A stretch of DNA of 64,000 nt from Tenericutes bacterium HGW-Tenericutes-1 (GTDB lineage Bacteria; Bacillota_I; Bacilli_A; Izemoplasmatales; Hujiaoplasmataceae): contig PGXM01000005.1 in assembly GCA_002839155.1 (NCBI GenBank), positions 1 to 64,000 on the forward strand, written 5' to 3'. Made by a program: the position numbers and the translations under genes. Below, in pieces: positions 41,006 to 49,518 of this stretch. Within the stretch, counting starts at the first letter, position 1; every line of letters starts with the position of its first letter. Under the pieces are notes generated by a model, which did not search any database, was not told the origin of the DNA, and saw nothing but the letters and a program-made list of their open reading frames with translations.

Positions 41006-41981
41006 ATTGGTTATTGGCATTATTGGTTTGATGATTTTAAATATCATCGAAGTGTCTGCTTCACCAACTTCACAAGTCGCAACAAACTCATTAACAAACT
41101 TCACCACAGTTGAATCAACTGAAATCTATTTTTTTGTTGATATTAAAGGGGAAATTGTTTATCCTGCAGTTTATCAAGTCAAAGCAGGAACTAGAATTGA
41201 AGAGGTCATTATGATGGCAGGGGGATTAACAAATCGTTCTGACATTTCTGAAGTAAACCTTGCAAAGATGGTTTACGATCAAATGGTTATTTACATTCCT
41301 TCATCACAAGTGGCTCAATTAGGAGAAAATCCTGTCAGTGAAGTTTTCGTTGATATTAAGGGAGCGGTAAGATATCCAGGTGTCTATAAAGTTCCCTCCA
41401 ATTTTAGAGTTTATGATGCGATTATGCGTGCAGGGGGATTTATCCAAAATTCAGATTCAAGTCAGATGAATTTATCTGAAAAGGTTACAGATCAATTGGT
41501 TATATTTATTCCTGAAAAAACCATCAATACAACACCTGAGAGTAATAAAACCTATATATATGTTGAAATAACAGGGGAAATTATGAAACCTGGACTGTAC
41601 CGCGTAGAAGATACATTATTGATTAAAGATGTCATCAATTTGGCAGGTGGGGTTAAATCCACAGCAGATATTTCTAAAATTAATTTGAATCAAGGTATCG
41701 TCAATCAACTGTCGATTTTTATACCGGCAATTAATACATCTACCACGCCAGATAACAACACAGAGCCTGAAGAAACTAATCCTACGACTCATAAGATTAA
41801 TATCAATACCGCGACGGTTGATATTTTAGATACTTTACCAGGAATTGGGTATATTATCGCTCAAAGAATCATCGATTATCGAGCAGAATACGGTAATTTT
41901 GAGTCGATAGAAGATATCATGAATGTTTCCGGAATAAAAGAAGCGATTTATGCAGAAATTAAAGACCTTATTTGCGTATGA
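40968..41981 (+). CDS. comEA: ComEA-like DNA-binding protein with three SLBB domains
   Basis: The 337-residue protein has an N-terminal membrane anchor (about 10-32) and three tandem SLBB repeats, each opening with V(D/E)I(K/T)G and including an AGG turn (about 55-112, 123-178, 191-247). A Thr/Pro/Glu-rich linker leads to a C-terminal helix-hairpin-helix DNA-binding domain (ININTATVDILDTLPGIGYI). ComEA receives incoming DNA for the ComEC channel. Usual ComEA proteins have one SLBB domain and about 200 residues, so this one is extended. Ribosome site GAGGTGAT precedes ATG 40968. It overlaps comEC by 32 bases. Confidence 0.92.
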   Translation: MISFMKRYSGFFLLVIGIIGLMILNIIEVSASPTSQVATNSLTNFTTVESTEIYFFVDIKGEIVYPAVYQVKAGTRIEEVIMMAGGLTNRSDISEVNLAKMVYDQMVIYIPSSQVAQLGENPVSEVFVDIKGAVRYPGVYKVPSNFRVYDAIMRAGGFIQNSDSSQMNLSEKVTDQLVIFIPEKTINTTPESNKTYIYVEITGEIMKPGLYRVEDTLLIKDVINLAGGVKSTADISKINLNQGIVNQLSIFIPAINTSTTPDNNTEPEETNPTTHKININTATVDILDTLPGIGYIIAQRIIDYRAEYGNFESIEDIMNVSGIKEAIYAEIKDLICV

Positions 41982-44154
41982 TGCCGGAAATTATATTTAT
42001 TTTGGGATCTTCGTTATATTATCCTTACTTTCAATTAATTCACTCATTGGTTTAATTCTATTATTATTGCACGCGATTTTTTTATTTCGTTATTTTCGAA
42101 GACTCTTTTATATTTCATTGATTGTTTCTGGAGTCATCATTTCTTTATACTTTGTCAGTTTTTATCAAGATTCATCTCCATCACCTAGTACTGTGACGGG
42201 ATTAGTAGTTGATAGTAATCAAGATTTTTTTATATTGAAAGTCAATCGCGAGCGGTGGGTTATTTATCACCGCTTATCTTATTTTGCTGTACCCGGAGAT
42301 TTCATTCAAATAGAAGGGTTTTTAATGACGAATGAAGGCTATGATATTCCTCATAGTTTTGATTACTCTAAATATCAAAAGGGTATGAGATATGATAAAT
42401 CCTATTTTGCGACCGATATCAGTCTTATTAATCATCAATTTCATCTTAATCAAGTAAAAATAGCATTTCAAAAATATATTCTTAATATAACGGATACCGA
42501 CACGGCTTCAGTGATTATTTTATTATTATTCGGTGATGATTCTTATCTTGATGATACGGTAAAAACATCCATTAATCAAATGGGCATTTCACATCTCTTT
42601 GCGGTTTCAGGAATGCATATTGGTTTATTGATTGTGATTTTAAAACAAATCCTTATACGGTTGCATGTAACACAGCTTTCTGAAGATGTGATTATTTTAT
42701 TTTTTGTTTTTTTATACACATTTTTATGTGGTTTTTCGATTTCTGTTATTAGAGCGTCCGCATTAGTTTTGTTAATCATTATCAATAAAAATACTAAATT
42801 CTTTTTCTCAAAATTAGATTTATTATCCTTTATTATGGTTACATTTTTAATCATCAATCCTTTTGTTATCTATCTAATTGGTTTTCAGTTGTCGTTTTTA
42901 ATTACTTTTACCATTTTATTAGCCAATCAAATCATGAAGTCACAAAACGAACTGGTCAGTTATATTAAGTTATCCCTTTTAGCGACCGCCATTGGATTGC
43001 CAATCATTCTTGAAATCGGTGGAGGAATCAATTTATTAGTTATCCCATTAAGTGTATTTTTTGGGTTATTTGTTTCAAAGATTGTTCTTCCTGGAATGTT
43101 TATATCGATTATCATCCCGTTTGTCATGCCACTTTATCAATGGTTTATTAAGCTATTTATCAAAGCGATTCTATGGGGAAACTCCATTCATAGTTTTATT
43201 TATTTTAACTTTCCATTACATATTTTTAAAACAATTTATTGGATTGTGTTATTTTTATGTCTTGCTAAATCAATGACTAGAAGAAGGATTTGCCTTGCAA
43301 CATTAAGTTTTATCTTAATCATCATCGGTTCATTTTCCATCAATCATATCCCCGACACTGCTTATGTTCGAATACTAGATGTCGGTCAAGGAGACGCCAT
43401 TCATCTTCATGATTCAAGATGTGATATATTAATCGATACAGGAAATATTGACGATTATAATCGCGTCATCGATTATTTTAGTAAATCAAACATCTACGCT
43501 TTAGATTATCTACTATTATCTCATCAGCATGACGATCATATGGGTGAAGCAGAAGATATCATGAATCAATTATCAATTGACACGCTTGTTACAAATCAGT
43601 CAATCATTCAAATAGCTTCAAATAAAACCATTAAGCCTATAAAAGGCATGATATTTAGTTGCGGTGATTTTAATATAGAATTGATTCATAGCGAAGATTC
43701 TCAACCTGAAGAAAACAATAATTCAATTGTCATGACCGTAGAGATTTATCAACACAAATGGTTATTTACCGGGGATATGGAGGCATTAATTGAGAATAAA
43801 CTAGACTATCAGAAATTGACTGACATAGAAGTTATAAAAGTTCCACATCATGGCTCGATAACGTCGTCTTCATCGATTTTAATCAATCATATCAATCCAA
43901 CATACGCATTGATTTCAGTGGGGAGTCGTAATCGTTTTGGACATCCCGATCATCGAATCATTGAGCGTTGGGAGATGATTGATTCACAAGTTTTAAGGAC
44001 AGATGAACTTGGAACTATTGAATTTTTATATATTAAATCAAATCCTGAAGTTTTCATTTCTACAACCGCCTTAGCTAAAACACCCTATTATTATTTAAAA
44101 AGATTACGACCATTCTTGGATTGGTTACTCAAATCGCTTTTTTCTATGTTATAA
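41950..44154 (+). CDS. comEC: ComEC/Rec2 DNA internalisation channel
   Basis: The 734-residue polytopic membrane protein has an N-terminal hydrophobic part with an OB-like DUF4131 domain (about 60-150) and a central Competence domain (AVSGMHIGLLIVI near residue 220). The C-terminal metallo-beta-lactamase-like domain has LDVGQGDAIHL, the metal site LSHQHDDHMGEAE and VPHHGS. It moves single-stranded DNA into the cytoplasm. The only in-frame start is ATG 41950 inside comEA. The comEB (dCMP deaminase) gene of Bacillus is absent between them. Confidence 0.94.
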   Translation: MQKLKTLFAYDAGNYIYFGIFVILSLLSINSLIGLILLLLHAIFLFRYFRRLFYISLIVSGVIISLYFVSFYQDSSPSPSTVTGLVVDSNQDFFILKVNRERWVIYHRLSYFAVPGDFIQIEGFLMTNEGYDIPHSFDYSKYQKGMRYDKSYFATDISLINHQFHLNQVKIAFQKYILNITDTDTASVIILLLFGDDSYLDDTVKTSINQMGISHLFAVSGMHIGLLIVILKQILIRLHVTQLSEDVIILFFVFLYTFLCGFSISVIRASALVLLIIINKNTKFFFSKLDLLSFIMVTFLIINPFVIYLIGFQLSFLITFTILLANQIMKSQNELVSYIKLSLLATAIGLPIILEIGGGINLLVIPLSVFFGLFVSKIVLPGMFISIIIPFVMPLYQWFIKLFIKAILWGNSIHSFIYFNFPLHIFKTIYWIVLFLCLAKSMTRRRICLATLSFILIIIGSFSINHIPDTAYVRILDVGQGDAIHLHDSRCDILIDTGNIDDYNRVIDYFSKSNIYALDYLLLSHQHDDHMGEAEDIMNQLSIDTLVTNQSIIQIASNKTIKPIKGMIFSCGDFNIELIHSEDSQPEENNNSIVMTVEIYQHKWLFTGDMEALIENKLDYQKLTDIEVIKVPHHGSITSSSSILINHINPTYALISVGSRNRFGHPDHRIIERWEMIDSQVLRTDELGTIEFLYIKSNPEVFISTTALAKTPYYYLKRLRPFLDWLLKSLFSML

Positions 44155-44155
44155 T
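44147..44155 (+). promoter_or_regulatory. Extended -10 promoter of holA, inside the end of comEC
   Basis: TGtTATAAT at 44147-44155 overlaps the comEC stop codon and would give holA expression independent of competence genes. Confidence 0.55.
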
Positions 44156-44172
44156 AATTTTGGTGATTCTTA

Positions 44173-45153
44173 ATGGGTGAATGTTTATATCTGTTCCATG
44201 GCGACAATTCTCATCTAATCAAATTTAAGACCGAACAATTATTCGAAAATAAAAAAATCGATGTATCTGACATCGAGGTTTTTGATATGGAAGAAACACT
44301 GTTGGTTGATGCAGTGAATGCTGCTATGACCATTCCGTTTTTAAGTGACAATAAAGGCGTTATTTTAGCAAACGCGTCATTTTTAACCGCTAATACGAAA
44401 TCAGATAACGAAACAGAAAATCAGTTGAAATATTTATCGAATTATTTATCCAATCCCAATCCTACAACAATCCTAGTGATTCAAGCTCCCTATGAAAAAC
44501 TTGATCAACGTAAGCCGATTTATAAAGACTGTCAATCGTTTTGTGTCGTTGAGCAATGTTTAGCGCCGAATAAAGACGATCATTATAGTTTTGTCAAAAG
44601 AAGAATAGAACAAGAAAAAATGATAATTGACGCTAATGCCCTTGAAGAGTTTATTACCAGAGTCAGCGAAAATAGTTTTATGTTGGCCAATGAACTTGAT
44701 AAGTTAATTCTATACGCAGACGGAAAGTCAAAAATCGATTTAAATACAGTTCGTGAAGTAACAATTAAGAATCTTGAAAGTAAAATATATACCTTGGTCA
44801 ATGCAGTTGTTAGCAAAGATCAATGGAGCATATCAAGCATTTACCAAGACTTAATGAGAGTAAATACCGAACCAGTTACGATAGTTACACTTTTAGCCTT
44901 TAAATTTCAAGAGATACTTTATACGCAAGCTTTGTTAAGAATGAAATCAAAACAAGAAGATATTATGAAGTATTTTAGCGCGACAAAAGGGCGTGCTTAT
45001 TATATTATAAAAAATGCAACTGATATATCTGAATCTTCAGTCATGCAATACTTAACTGAATTAGAACAACTTGATTACTTAATGAAAAGTGGTCAAGTCG
45101 ATAAAAAAATCGGGCTCGAGATGTTTCTCTTCAAACCCGATAATATGAAATAA
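44173..45153 (+). CDS. holA: DNA polymerase III delta subunit
   Basis: The 326-residue clamp-loader subunit loads the sliding clamp on DNA. It shows the AAA+ delta pattern without Walker motifs: N-terminal ECLYLFHGDNSHLI, then TTILVIQAPYEKLDQRK, and C-terminal KIYTLVNAVVSKD followed by a helical collar. The position after comEC and before rpsT is as in B. subtilis (yqeN). GGTGATT precedes ATG 44173. Confidence 0.93.
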   Translation: MGECLYLFHGDNSHLIKFKTEQLFENKKIDVSDIEVFDMEETLLVDAVNAAMTIPFLSDNKGVILANASFLTANTKSDNETENQLKYLSNYLSNPNPTTILVIQAPYEKLDQRKPIYKDCQSFCVVEQCLAPNKDDHYSFVKRRIEQEKMIIDANALEEFITRVSENSFMLANELDKLILYADGKSKIDLNTVREVTIKNLESKIYTLVNAVVSKDQWSISSIYQDLMRVNTEPVTIVTLLAFKFQEILYTQALLRMKSKQEDIMKYFSATKGRAYYIIKNATDISESSVMQYLTELEQLDYLMKSGQVDKKIGLEMFLFKPDNMK

Positions 45154-45176
45154 AAAAAGCCACGAAGGCTTTTTTT
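45152..45176. terminator. Bidirectional terminator between holA and rpsT
   Basis: AAAAAAAGCC (45152-45161), a 5-base loop, GGCTTTTTTT (45167-45176): a U run on either strand. Confidence 0.85.
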
Positions 45177-45438
45177 ATTGTAGAGCGTTAACTTTTAAAG
45201 ACAAGCGTGATTTTTGGTTTGCAACATAATTTTTATGATGCACGCCTTTAGAAATTGACTTGTCCAATTTTTGGAAAGCTACATTTAAAGCAACGATAGC
45301 TTCATCTTTTTTATTTGCTAATACAGCAACTTCAACATTTTTAATAGCGGTTTTTAACGCTGATTTAAAAGATGCATTTGCTTCACGTCTTTTTTCGTTT
45401 GTAATGTTACGTTTCATTTGCGACTTAATATTTGCCAT
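45175..45438 (-). CDS. rpsT: 30S ribosomal protein S20
   Basis: The 87-residue basic helical protein has the typical MANIKSQMKRNITNEKRR start and HHKNYVANQKSRLS end. S20 binds 16S rRNA early in small-subunit assembly. It is convergent with holA. The strong GGAGGTGA ribosome site and a TTGCTT/TACAAT promoter agree with high expression. Confidence 0.96.
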   Translation of the reverse strand: MANIKSQMKRNITNEKRREANASFKSALKTAIKNVEVAVLANKKDEAIVALNVAFQKLDKSISKGVHHKNYVANQKSRLSLKVNALQ

Positions 45439-45468
45439 TTTGTCACCTCCATCGATATAAGCGGTAAT

Positions 45469-45497
45469 ATTGTACCAAATTTAGCGATAAAAAGCAA
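45469..45497 (-). promoter_or_regulatory. Promoter of rpsT
   Basis: The minus strand has TTGCTT (45492-45497), a 17-base spacer and TACAAT (45469-45474). Confidence 0.65.
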
Positions 45498-45587
45498 GAT
45501 TGATAATTAATTATTTTTTTAAATAGAGTAAATCCATAATAATGCTGGAATTAGAGCAATTTTAGCCTATTTTAAGTGTTATTGTTA

Positions 45588-45731
45588 TGTTATAATACAA
45601 ACATATTACAAAATATTGCTTTATTTTTGGATATACATAGTTCGATTTTTCGTTAAATTATTAGACAAATATGGATTTTAATCATGTATTACTGAAATGC
45701 TTATGACAAAATAGAGAAAATGTCGTATTAT
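45588..45731 (+). promoter_or_regulatory. Two candidate promoters for the GH65-pgmB operon
   Basis: The 343-base gap between rpsT and the GH65 gene holds no supported gene. An extended -10, TGtTATAAT, lies at 45588-45596. A second signal, ATGACA (45703-45708) with a 17-base spacer and TATTAT (45726-45731), lies closer to the gene. The upstream one would give a leader of about 180 bases. No clear riboswitch or catabolite site was seen. Confidence 0.45.
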
Positions 45732-45781
45732 ATTATTAATATAAGTTATAAATTATTTAGTACTTAATTAGGAGCGATAGT

Positions 45782-47968
45782 ATGTTCAAGATAGAATCAA
45801 AAGCATATTTACCAGCCGATGTCATTAAAAACGGTAACCAATTCATGATTGCTAATGGATACATGGGATACCGTGGGACTTTAGAAGAATATACTAAAGT
45901 TGAGATGGTCGGGCTTAATTTAGCAGGTATTTATAATCAACCTCCTAGACAACTTGATCCATGGAGAGAATCGGTTAATGTGTATAATCCGTTGTATACT
46001 TTTTTGAAGGTGAACGACCGAATTCTTCATCCTACTCATGTTCAACCTACGTCACATGTCCAAGTTTTGGACATGTTTAAAGGCGTTCATTACCGAAAAA
46101 CAACTTATCGTTTTGGTAGAACTGAAGTTATTATTCAATCAGAACGTTTTACCTCACAAATTGATAAAGATATTTTATGTATGAAATATCAATTTATGGC
46201 ATCTGATGATATTGAAATGGAACTCTACACAGGGATTGATACCAATATATTTGATTTAAATGGTCCTCATTTAGAACGTTATCATTTTATGGATACGGAT
46301 GGTGTTTTCTCTACTGATGCGAATACAACTGAAAACCGCATTCCCATCGCGGTTTCTGAAGGTATCATTCATGATATTGGCATTGAAGCAAAAGCGTTAT
46401 TATATAACAATCAACCAATGCATTGGGTTCATTTTCACGCCATTCCTGATAAAGTCTACACGTTATATAAGTTTGCTTCTGTGCAACATTCTAAAACTAA
46501 TTGCGTTGCAGAATCAATCGCGTCAGTTAAACGCGCAATGGCTAAAACTTATGATGTTTTATATAATGATAATTGTTCTTTTTGGGAACAAAGATGGAAA
46601 TTATCGGATATTGAAATCAAAGGCGACGATGCGGCTCAATTAGCCATTAGAAATTCAATTTATCATTTGATCAGTGTTAGACCGTATGCTGACCATCAAT
46701 CGATTTCTACGAGAGGACTTTCAGGTCAAGGTTGTAAAGGGTCAATTAACTGGGATACCGACATATTTATGCTTCCGTTTTTCTTAAACACGGACCTTGA
46801 ATCGGCTCGTAAGATTGTAATGTACCGTGCATTAACGCTTGAGGGCGCAAAGAGAAAAGCTGCAAAATATGGTTACACAGGTGCTTTTTATGCGTGGGAA
46901 AGTCAAGACACAGGTGACGAAGCTTGTTCAGACTATAATATCACCGATGCATTAACTAAAGCACCGATTCGTACCTATTTTAATCAAAAACAAATCCATA
47001 TCAGTGCCGATGTCGTGTATGCATTTAATCAATACATTGAGACCACCAACGACTTAACCGTTTTAGAAGAAGGTGGTTTAGAAACAGTGATTGAATGTGC
47101 AAGATTCTATCAATCCTTCGTCACATGGAAACCTGATCAAAAAATCTTTGTCTGTAATGATGTCATCGGCCCCGATGAATATCATGAAGGTGTTAATAAT
47201 AACGCATTTACTAATTATATGATTCGTAATACTTTTACCATCATGTTTAAATTTATCAAAATGATGCGTGATTATAATTCTGAATTTGTTCGTGGATTGA
47301 TTGCTCGTAAAGGATATACTGAAGAAATTACAAAAATGCATGTCGTTGAACGTGAACTTTTCCAACAACAACCAAATGAACAAGGAATTATTGAACAGTT
47401 TGATGGTTACTATGACCTTGAAGATGTTTCTTTAGATACAATGATTGCACGAATTGATAATCCAAGCGAGTATTTAGGTGGAAAGTTTGGTAAGGCAACG
47501 CCGACAAAAATCATTAAAAAAGCGGATGTCATTGCCATGATGGCACTTTTCCCTGATGATTTTTCACGTCGTATTAAAGAAGCAAATTGGAATTATTATG
47601 AACCCAAAGTTGAAAAAGGTTCGTCTTTATCTGATGCTTTTCATGCGATTGTTGGTTCTGAGATTGGAAAAGTTGATGAAGCCTACAATTACTTTATTAG
47701 AAGTGCAACCGTGGATATTACCGGTAAAGAGAAGAATTACAATGGTAGTATTTATGTAGGAGGCACGCATCCAGGAGCGAATGGCGGAGCTTATATGGCG
47801 TTAGTCTATGGCTTTGGTGGGCTCAAACGTGAAGGTTTGTATTTAAAAGCAGAATCAAGATTACCAAAATCGATCAATGAAGTAAGATTTAAATGCATTC
47901 ACAGAGGTAAAATCGCCCATGTGGTTGTAAAAAATAATGGTTCAAGAGTAACATGGGAGAAAAAATAA
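45782..47968 (+). CDS. Glycoside hydrolase family 65 disaccharide phosphorylase
   Basis: The 728-residue cytoplasmic enzyme has the GH65 layout: an N-terminal beta-sandwich (about 1-270), a helical linker and an (alpha/alpha)6 barrel with the general acid Glu in GPDEYHEGVNNNAFTNY near residue 466. The phosphate-binding end reads GGTHPGANGGAYMALVYGFGG. It splits an alpha-glucoside (maltose, trehalose, kojibiose or nigerose type) with phosphate to beta-glucose 1-phosphate. The following pgmB, overlapping by one base, converts this to glucose 6-phosphate. The exact disaccharide cannot be read. No sugar transporter is adjacent. TTAGGAG is the ribosome site. Confidence 0.92.
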   Translation: MFKIESKAYLPADVIKNGNQFMIANGYMGYRGTLEEYTKVEMVGLNLAGIYNQPPRQLDPWRESVNVYNPLYTFLKVNDRILHPTHVQPTSHVQVLDMFKGVHYRKTTYRFGRTEVIIQSERFTSQIDKDILCMKYQFMASDDIEMELYTGIDTNIFDLNGPHLERYHFMDTDGVFSTDANTTENRIPIAVSEGIIHDIGIEAKALLYNNQPMHWVHFHAIPDKVYTLYKFASVQHSKTNCVAESIASVKRAMAKTYDVLYNDNCSFWEQRWKLSDIEIKGDDAAQLAIRNSIYHLISVRPYADHQSISTRGLSGQGCKGSINWDTDIFMLPFFLNTDLESARKIVMYRALTLEGAKRKAAKYGYTGAFYAWESQDTGDEACSDYNITDALTKAPIRTYFNQKQIHISADVVYAFNQYIETTNDLTVLEEGGLETVIECARFYQSFVTWKPDQKIFVCNDVIGPDEYHEGVNNNAFTNYMIRNTFTIMFKFIKMMRDYNSEFVRGLIARKGYTEEITKMHVVERELFQQQPNEQGIIEQFDGYYDLEDVSLDTMIARIDNPSEYLGGKFGKATPTKIIKKADVIAMMALFPDDFSRRIKEANWNYYEPKVEKGSSLSDAFHAIVGSEIGKVDEAYNYFIRSATVDITGKEKNYNGSIYVGGTHPGANGGAYMALVYGFGGLKREGLYLKAESRLPKSINEVRFKCIHRGKIAHVVVKNNGSRVTWEKK

Positions 47969-48600
47969 TGATAAAAGCAGTGATTTTTGATCTTGACGGT
48001 GTCATCGTTTCTACAGATAATTTTCATTATCAAGCATGGAAACATATCGCCGACAAGGAAGGTATTCATTTTGATGAATTAATCAATAATCGACTTCGTG
48101 GTGTATCTCGCATGGATTCTCTTGATATCATCTTAGAAAATTCACACAAAAAGTATAAAGAAATGGATAAAATTCGCTTTGCGAATGAAAAAAATTCCGT
48201 TTATGGTGATTTTTTATCGTCTCTTACTTCTAATGACATATTACCTGGAGTAAAGGAATTAATCGCTTTGTTAAAGGCTAAAGATATTCGTCTTGGTGTC
48301 GGTTCGTCATCTAGAAATTGCAAGAAAATTTTAACCCTTATTGGACTTCATGAAACTTTCGATGTCGTGATTGACGGAAATGATATTTCTAGAAGCAAAC
48401 CTGATTCAGAAGTATTCGATAAGGTTGCTAAAAAATTAGGGGTTGAACCAGAAGAATGTCTCGTAATTGAAGATGCAATCGCAGGGATAGAAGCCGCTGT
48501 TAATGCAGGGATGATGTCGTTTGCGTTAAATGATGCGAAAAAAAGTCCATTAGCAACTTATAAAGGCAATAACGTCATAGAAATAGCAAGTTTACTATAG
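47968..48600 (+). CDS. pgmB: Beta-phosphoglucomutase
   Basis: The 210-residue HAD-superfamily mutase turns beta-glucose 1-phosphate into glucose 6-phosphate through a phospho-Asp in FDLDGVIVSTD (first Asp nucleophile, second acid/base). The cap-domain RLRGVSRMDSL and late motifs GVGSSSRN and EDAIAGIEAA are typical. The start at ATG 47968 overlaps the GH65 stop as TAATG, so the two are translated together. It closes the pathway from disaccharide to glycolysis. Confidence 0.95.
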   Translation: MIKAVIFDLDGVIVSTDNFHYQAWKHIADKEGIHFDELINNRLRGVSRMDSLDIILENSHKKYKEMDKIRFANEKNSVYGDFLSSLTSNDILPGVKELIALLKAKDIRLGVGSSSRNCKKILTLIGLHETFDVVIDGNDISRSKPDSEVFDKVAKKLGVEPEECLVIEDAIAGIEAAVNAGMMSFALNDAKKSPLATYKGNNVIEIASLL

Positions 48601-48620
48601 CGGCATAAGCCGCTTTTTTC
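48599..48620 (+). terminator. Terminator after pgmB
   Basis: AGCGGC (48599-48604), ATAA loop, GCCGCT (48609-48614), then a T run. Confidence 0.8.
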
Positions 48621-48638
48621 TTGCGCACGTTTTCATGC

Positions 48639-48749
48639 TTGACAACGCGCGCATATGAGTATATGATTATGACGTCATAATTTTTATTATTGTATAATAA
48701 GATGAATACCACCGGTATATTTGACAAAACCGCTGTTTTTATATACAAT
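48639..48749 (+). promoter_or_regulatory. Tandem promoters with a perfect palindrome before the LiaF-like gene
   Basis: Promoter 1 is TTGACA (48639-48644), 17 bases, TATGAT (48662-48667). Promoter 2 is TTGACA (48721-48726), 17 bases, TACAAT (48744-48749). A perfect 16-bp palindrome ATTATGACGTCATAAT (48666-48681) overlaps the -10 edge and probable start site of promoter 1. A TATAAT at 48693-48698 and ATACC/GGTAT (48706-48718) lie between. The palindrome is a likely operator for an unknown repressor. Confidence 0.6.
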
Positions 48750-48769
48750 TTGTTTTAGGAGTTGATACG

Positions 48770-49069
48770 ATGAAATCAGATAACAGAAAGTTTTTAGGAA
48801 TTGTTTTAATTGTTTTAGGTGGAATTGTGTTATTAAATCGCCTTGGATTATGGAATATTGACATTTTCTTTGATGGTTGGTGGACATTATTGTTAATTAT
48901 CCCTGCGCTCTATTTAATGACAAAAAATGGAGTCTCAACCGGAAACGTTGTATTGCTCTTAATAGGTATTTTTTTCTTACTAGACGAAATTGGTTTCAGT
49001 TTAAGAGGTTATTTATTGCCAGTCGTATTAGTGACGATTGGGATAGCCGTATTATTTAGAAAAAAATGA
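48770..49069 (+). CDS. Small LiaF-like (DUF5668) transmembrane protein
   Basis: The 99-residue protein has four hydrophobic segments in two hairpins, including FLGIVLIVLGGIVLLNRLGL and WWTLLLIIPALYLM. This matches the LiaI/LiaF-like transmembrane region found at the N-terminus of LiaF and as stand-alone proteins. LiaF holds back the LiaRS envelope-stress system; no liaRS is in this window, so the role is uncertain. It overlaps the HIT gene by 4 bases and is driven by two strong promoters. Confidence 0.75.
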   Translation: MKSDNRKFLGIVLIVLGGIVLLNRLGLWNIDIFFDGWWTLLLIIPALYLMTKNGVSTGNVVLLLIGIFFLLDEIGFSLRGYLLPVVLVTIGIAVLFRKK

Positions 49070-49440
49070 CCTGTCTCTTTTGTGATAAAATCTTCAAAAA
49101 GGAAGATATCATTTATGAAAACGAGACTGTGGTAGCCTTATATGATCAATATCCAGTTTCTAAAGGTCATGTTTTAATTGTTCCAAAACGACATATTCAA
49201 ACTTACTTTGATGCATCGTTCACTGAAAAAACAGATGTTGACCAAGCTATTATGACTTTAAAAACGATGCTTGATGCAACTTATCATCCTGATGGTTATA
49301 ATATTGGGATTAACAATGGCATAGCAAGCGGTCAAAGCATCATGCATTTACATGTGCACTTAATTCCTAGGTATGTTGGCGATACTTTAAACCCCAAAGG
49401 TGGGGTCAGAGGCGTTATTCCAGGAAAGCAATCTTATTAA
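49066..49440 (+). CDS. HIT family nucleotide-binding hydrolase
   Basis: The 124-residue HIT protein has the signature HLHVHLIPR near residue 97 and an N-terminal Cys pair (CLFC). It probably acts on AMP-linked or dinucleoside compounds such as AMP-lysine or Ap4A (Hint type). It starts within the stop of the LiaF-like gene (ATGA) with no ribosome site of its own, so translation depends on coupling. Confidence 0.93.
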   Translation: MTCLFCDKIFKKEDIIYENETVVALYDQYPVSKGHVLIVPKRHIQTYFDASFTEKTDVDQAIMTLKTMLDATYHPDGYNIGINNGIASGQSIMHLHVHLIPRYVGDTLNPKGGVRGVIPGKQSY

Positions 49441-49464
49441 TTATCAAATAATCTTTTCGCTTAG

Positions 49465-49500
49465 ATGATGTTTGACGATGACGTTAGACATCATTTTTTT
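49465..49500 (+). terminator. Strong terminator after the HIT gene
   Basis: A 13-bp stem (49465-49477 with 49482-49494, two G-U pairs) with an ATGA loop is followed by a T run. Confidence 0.85.
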
Positions 49501-49518
49501 AAGAAATGAGGTGAAAGA

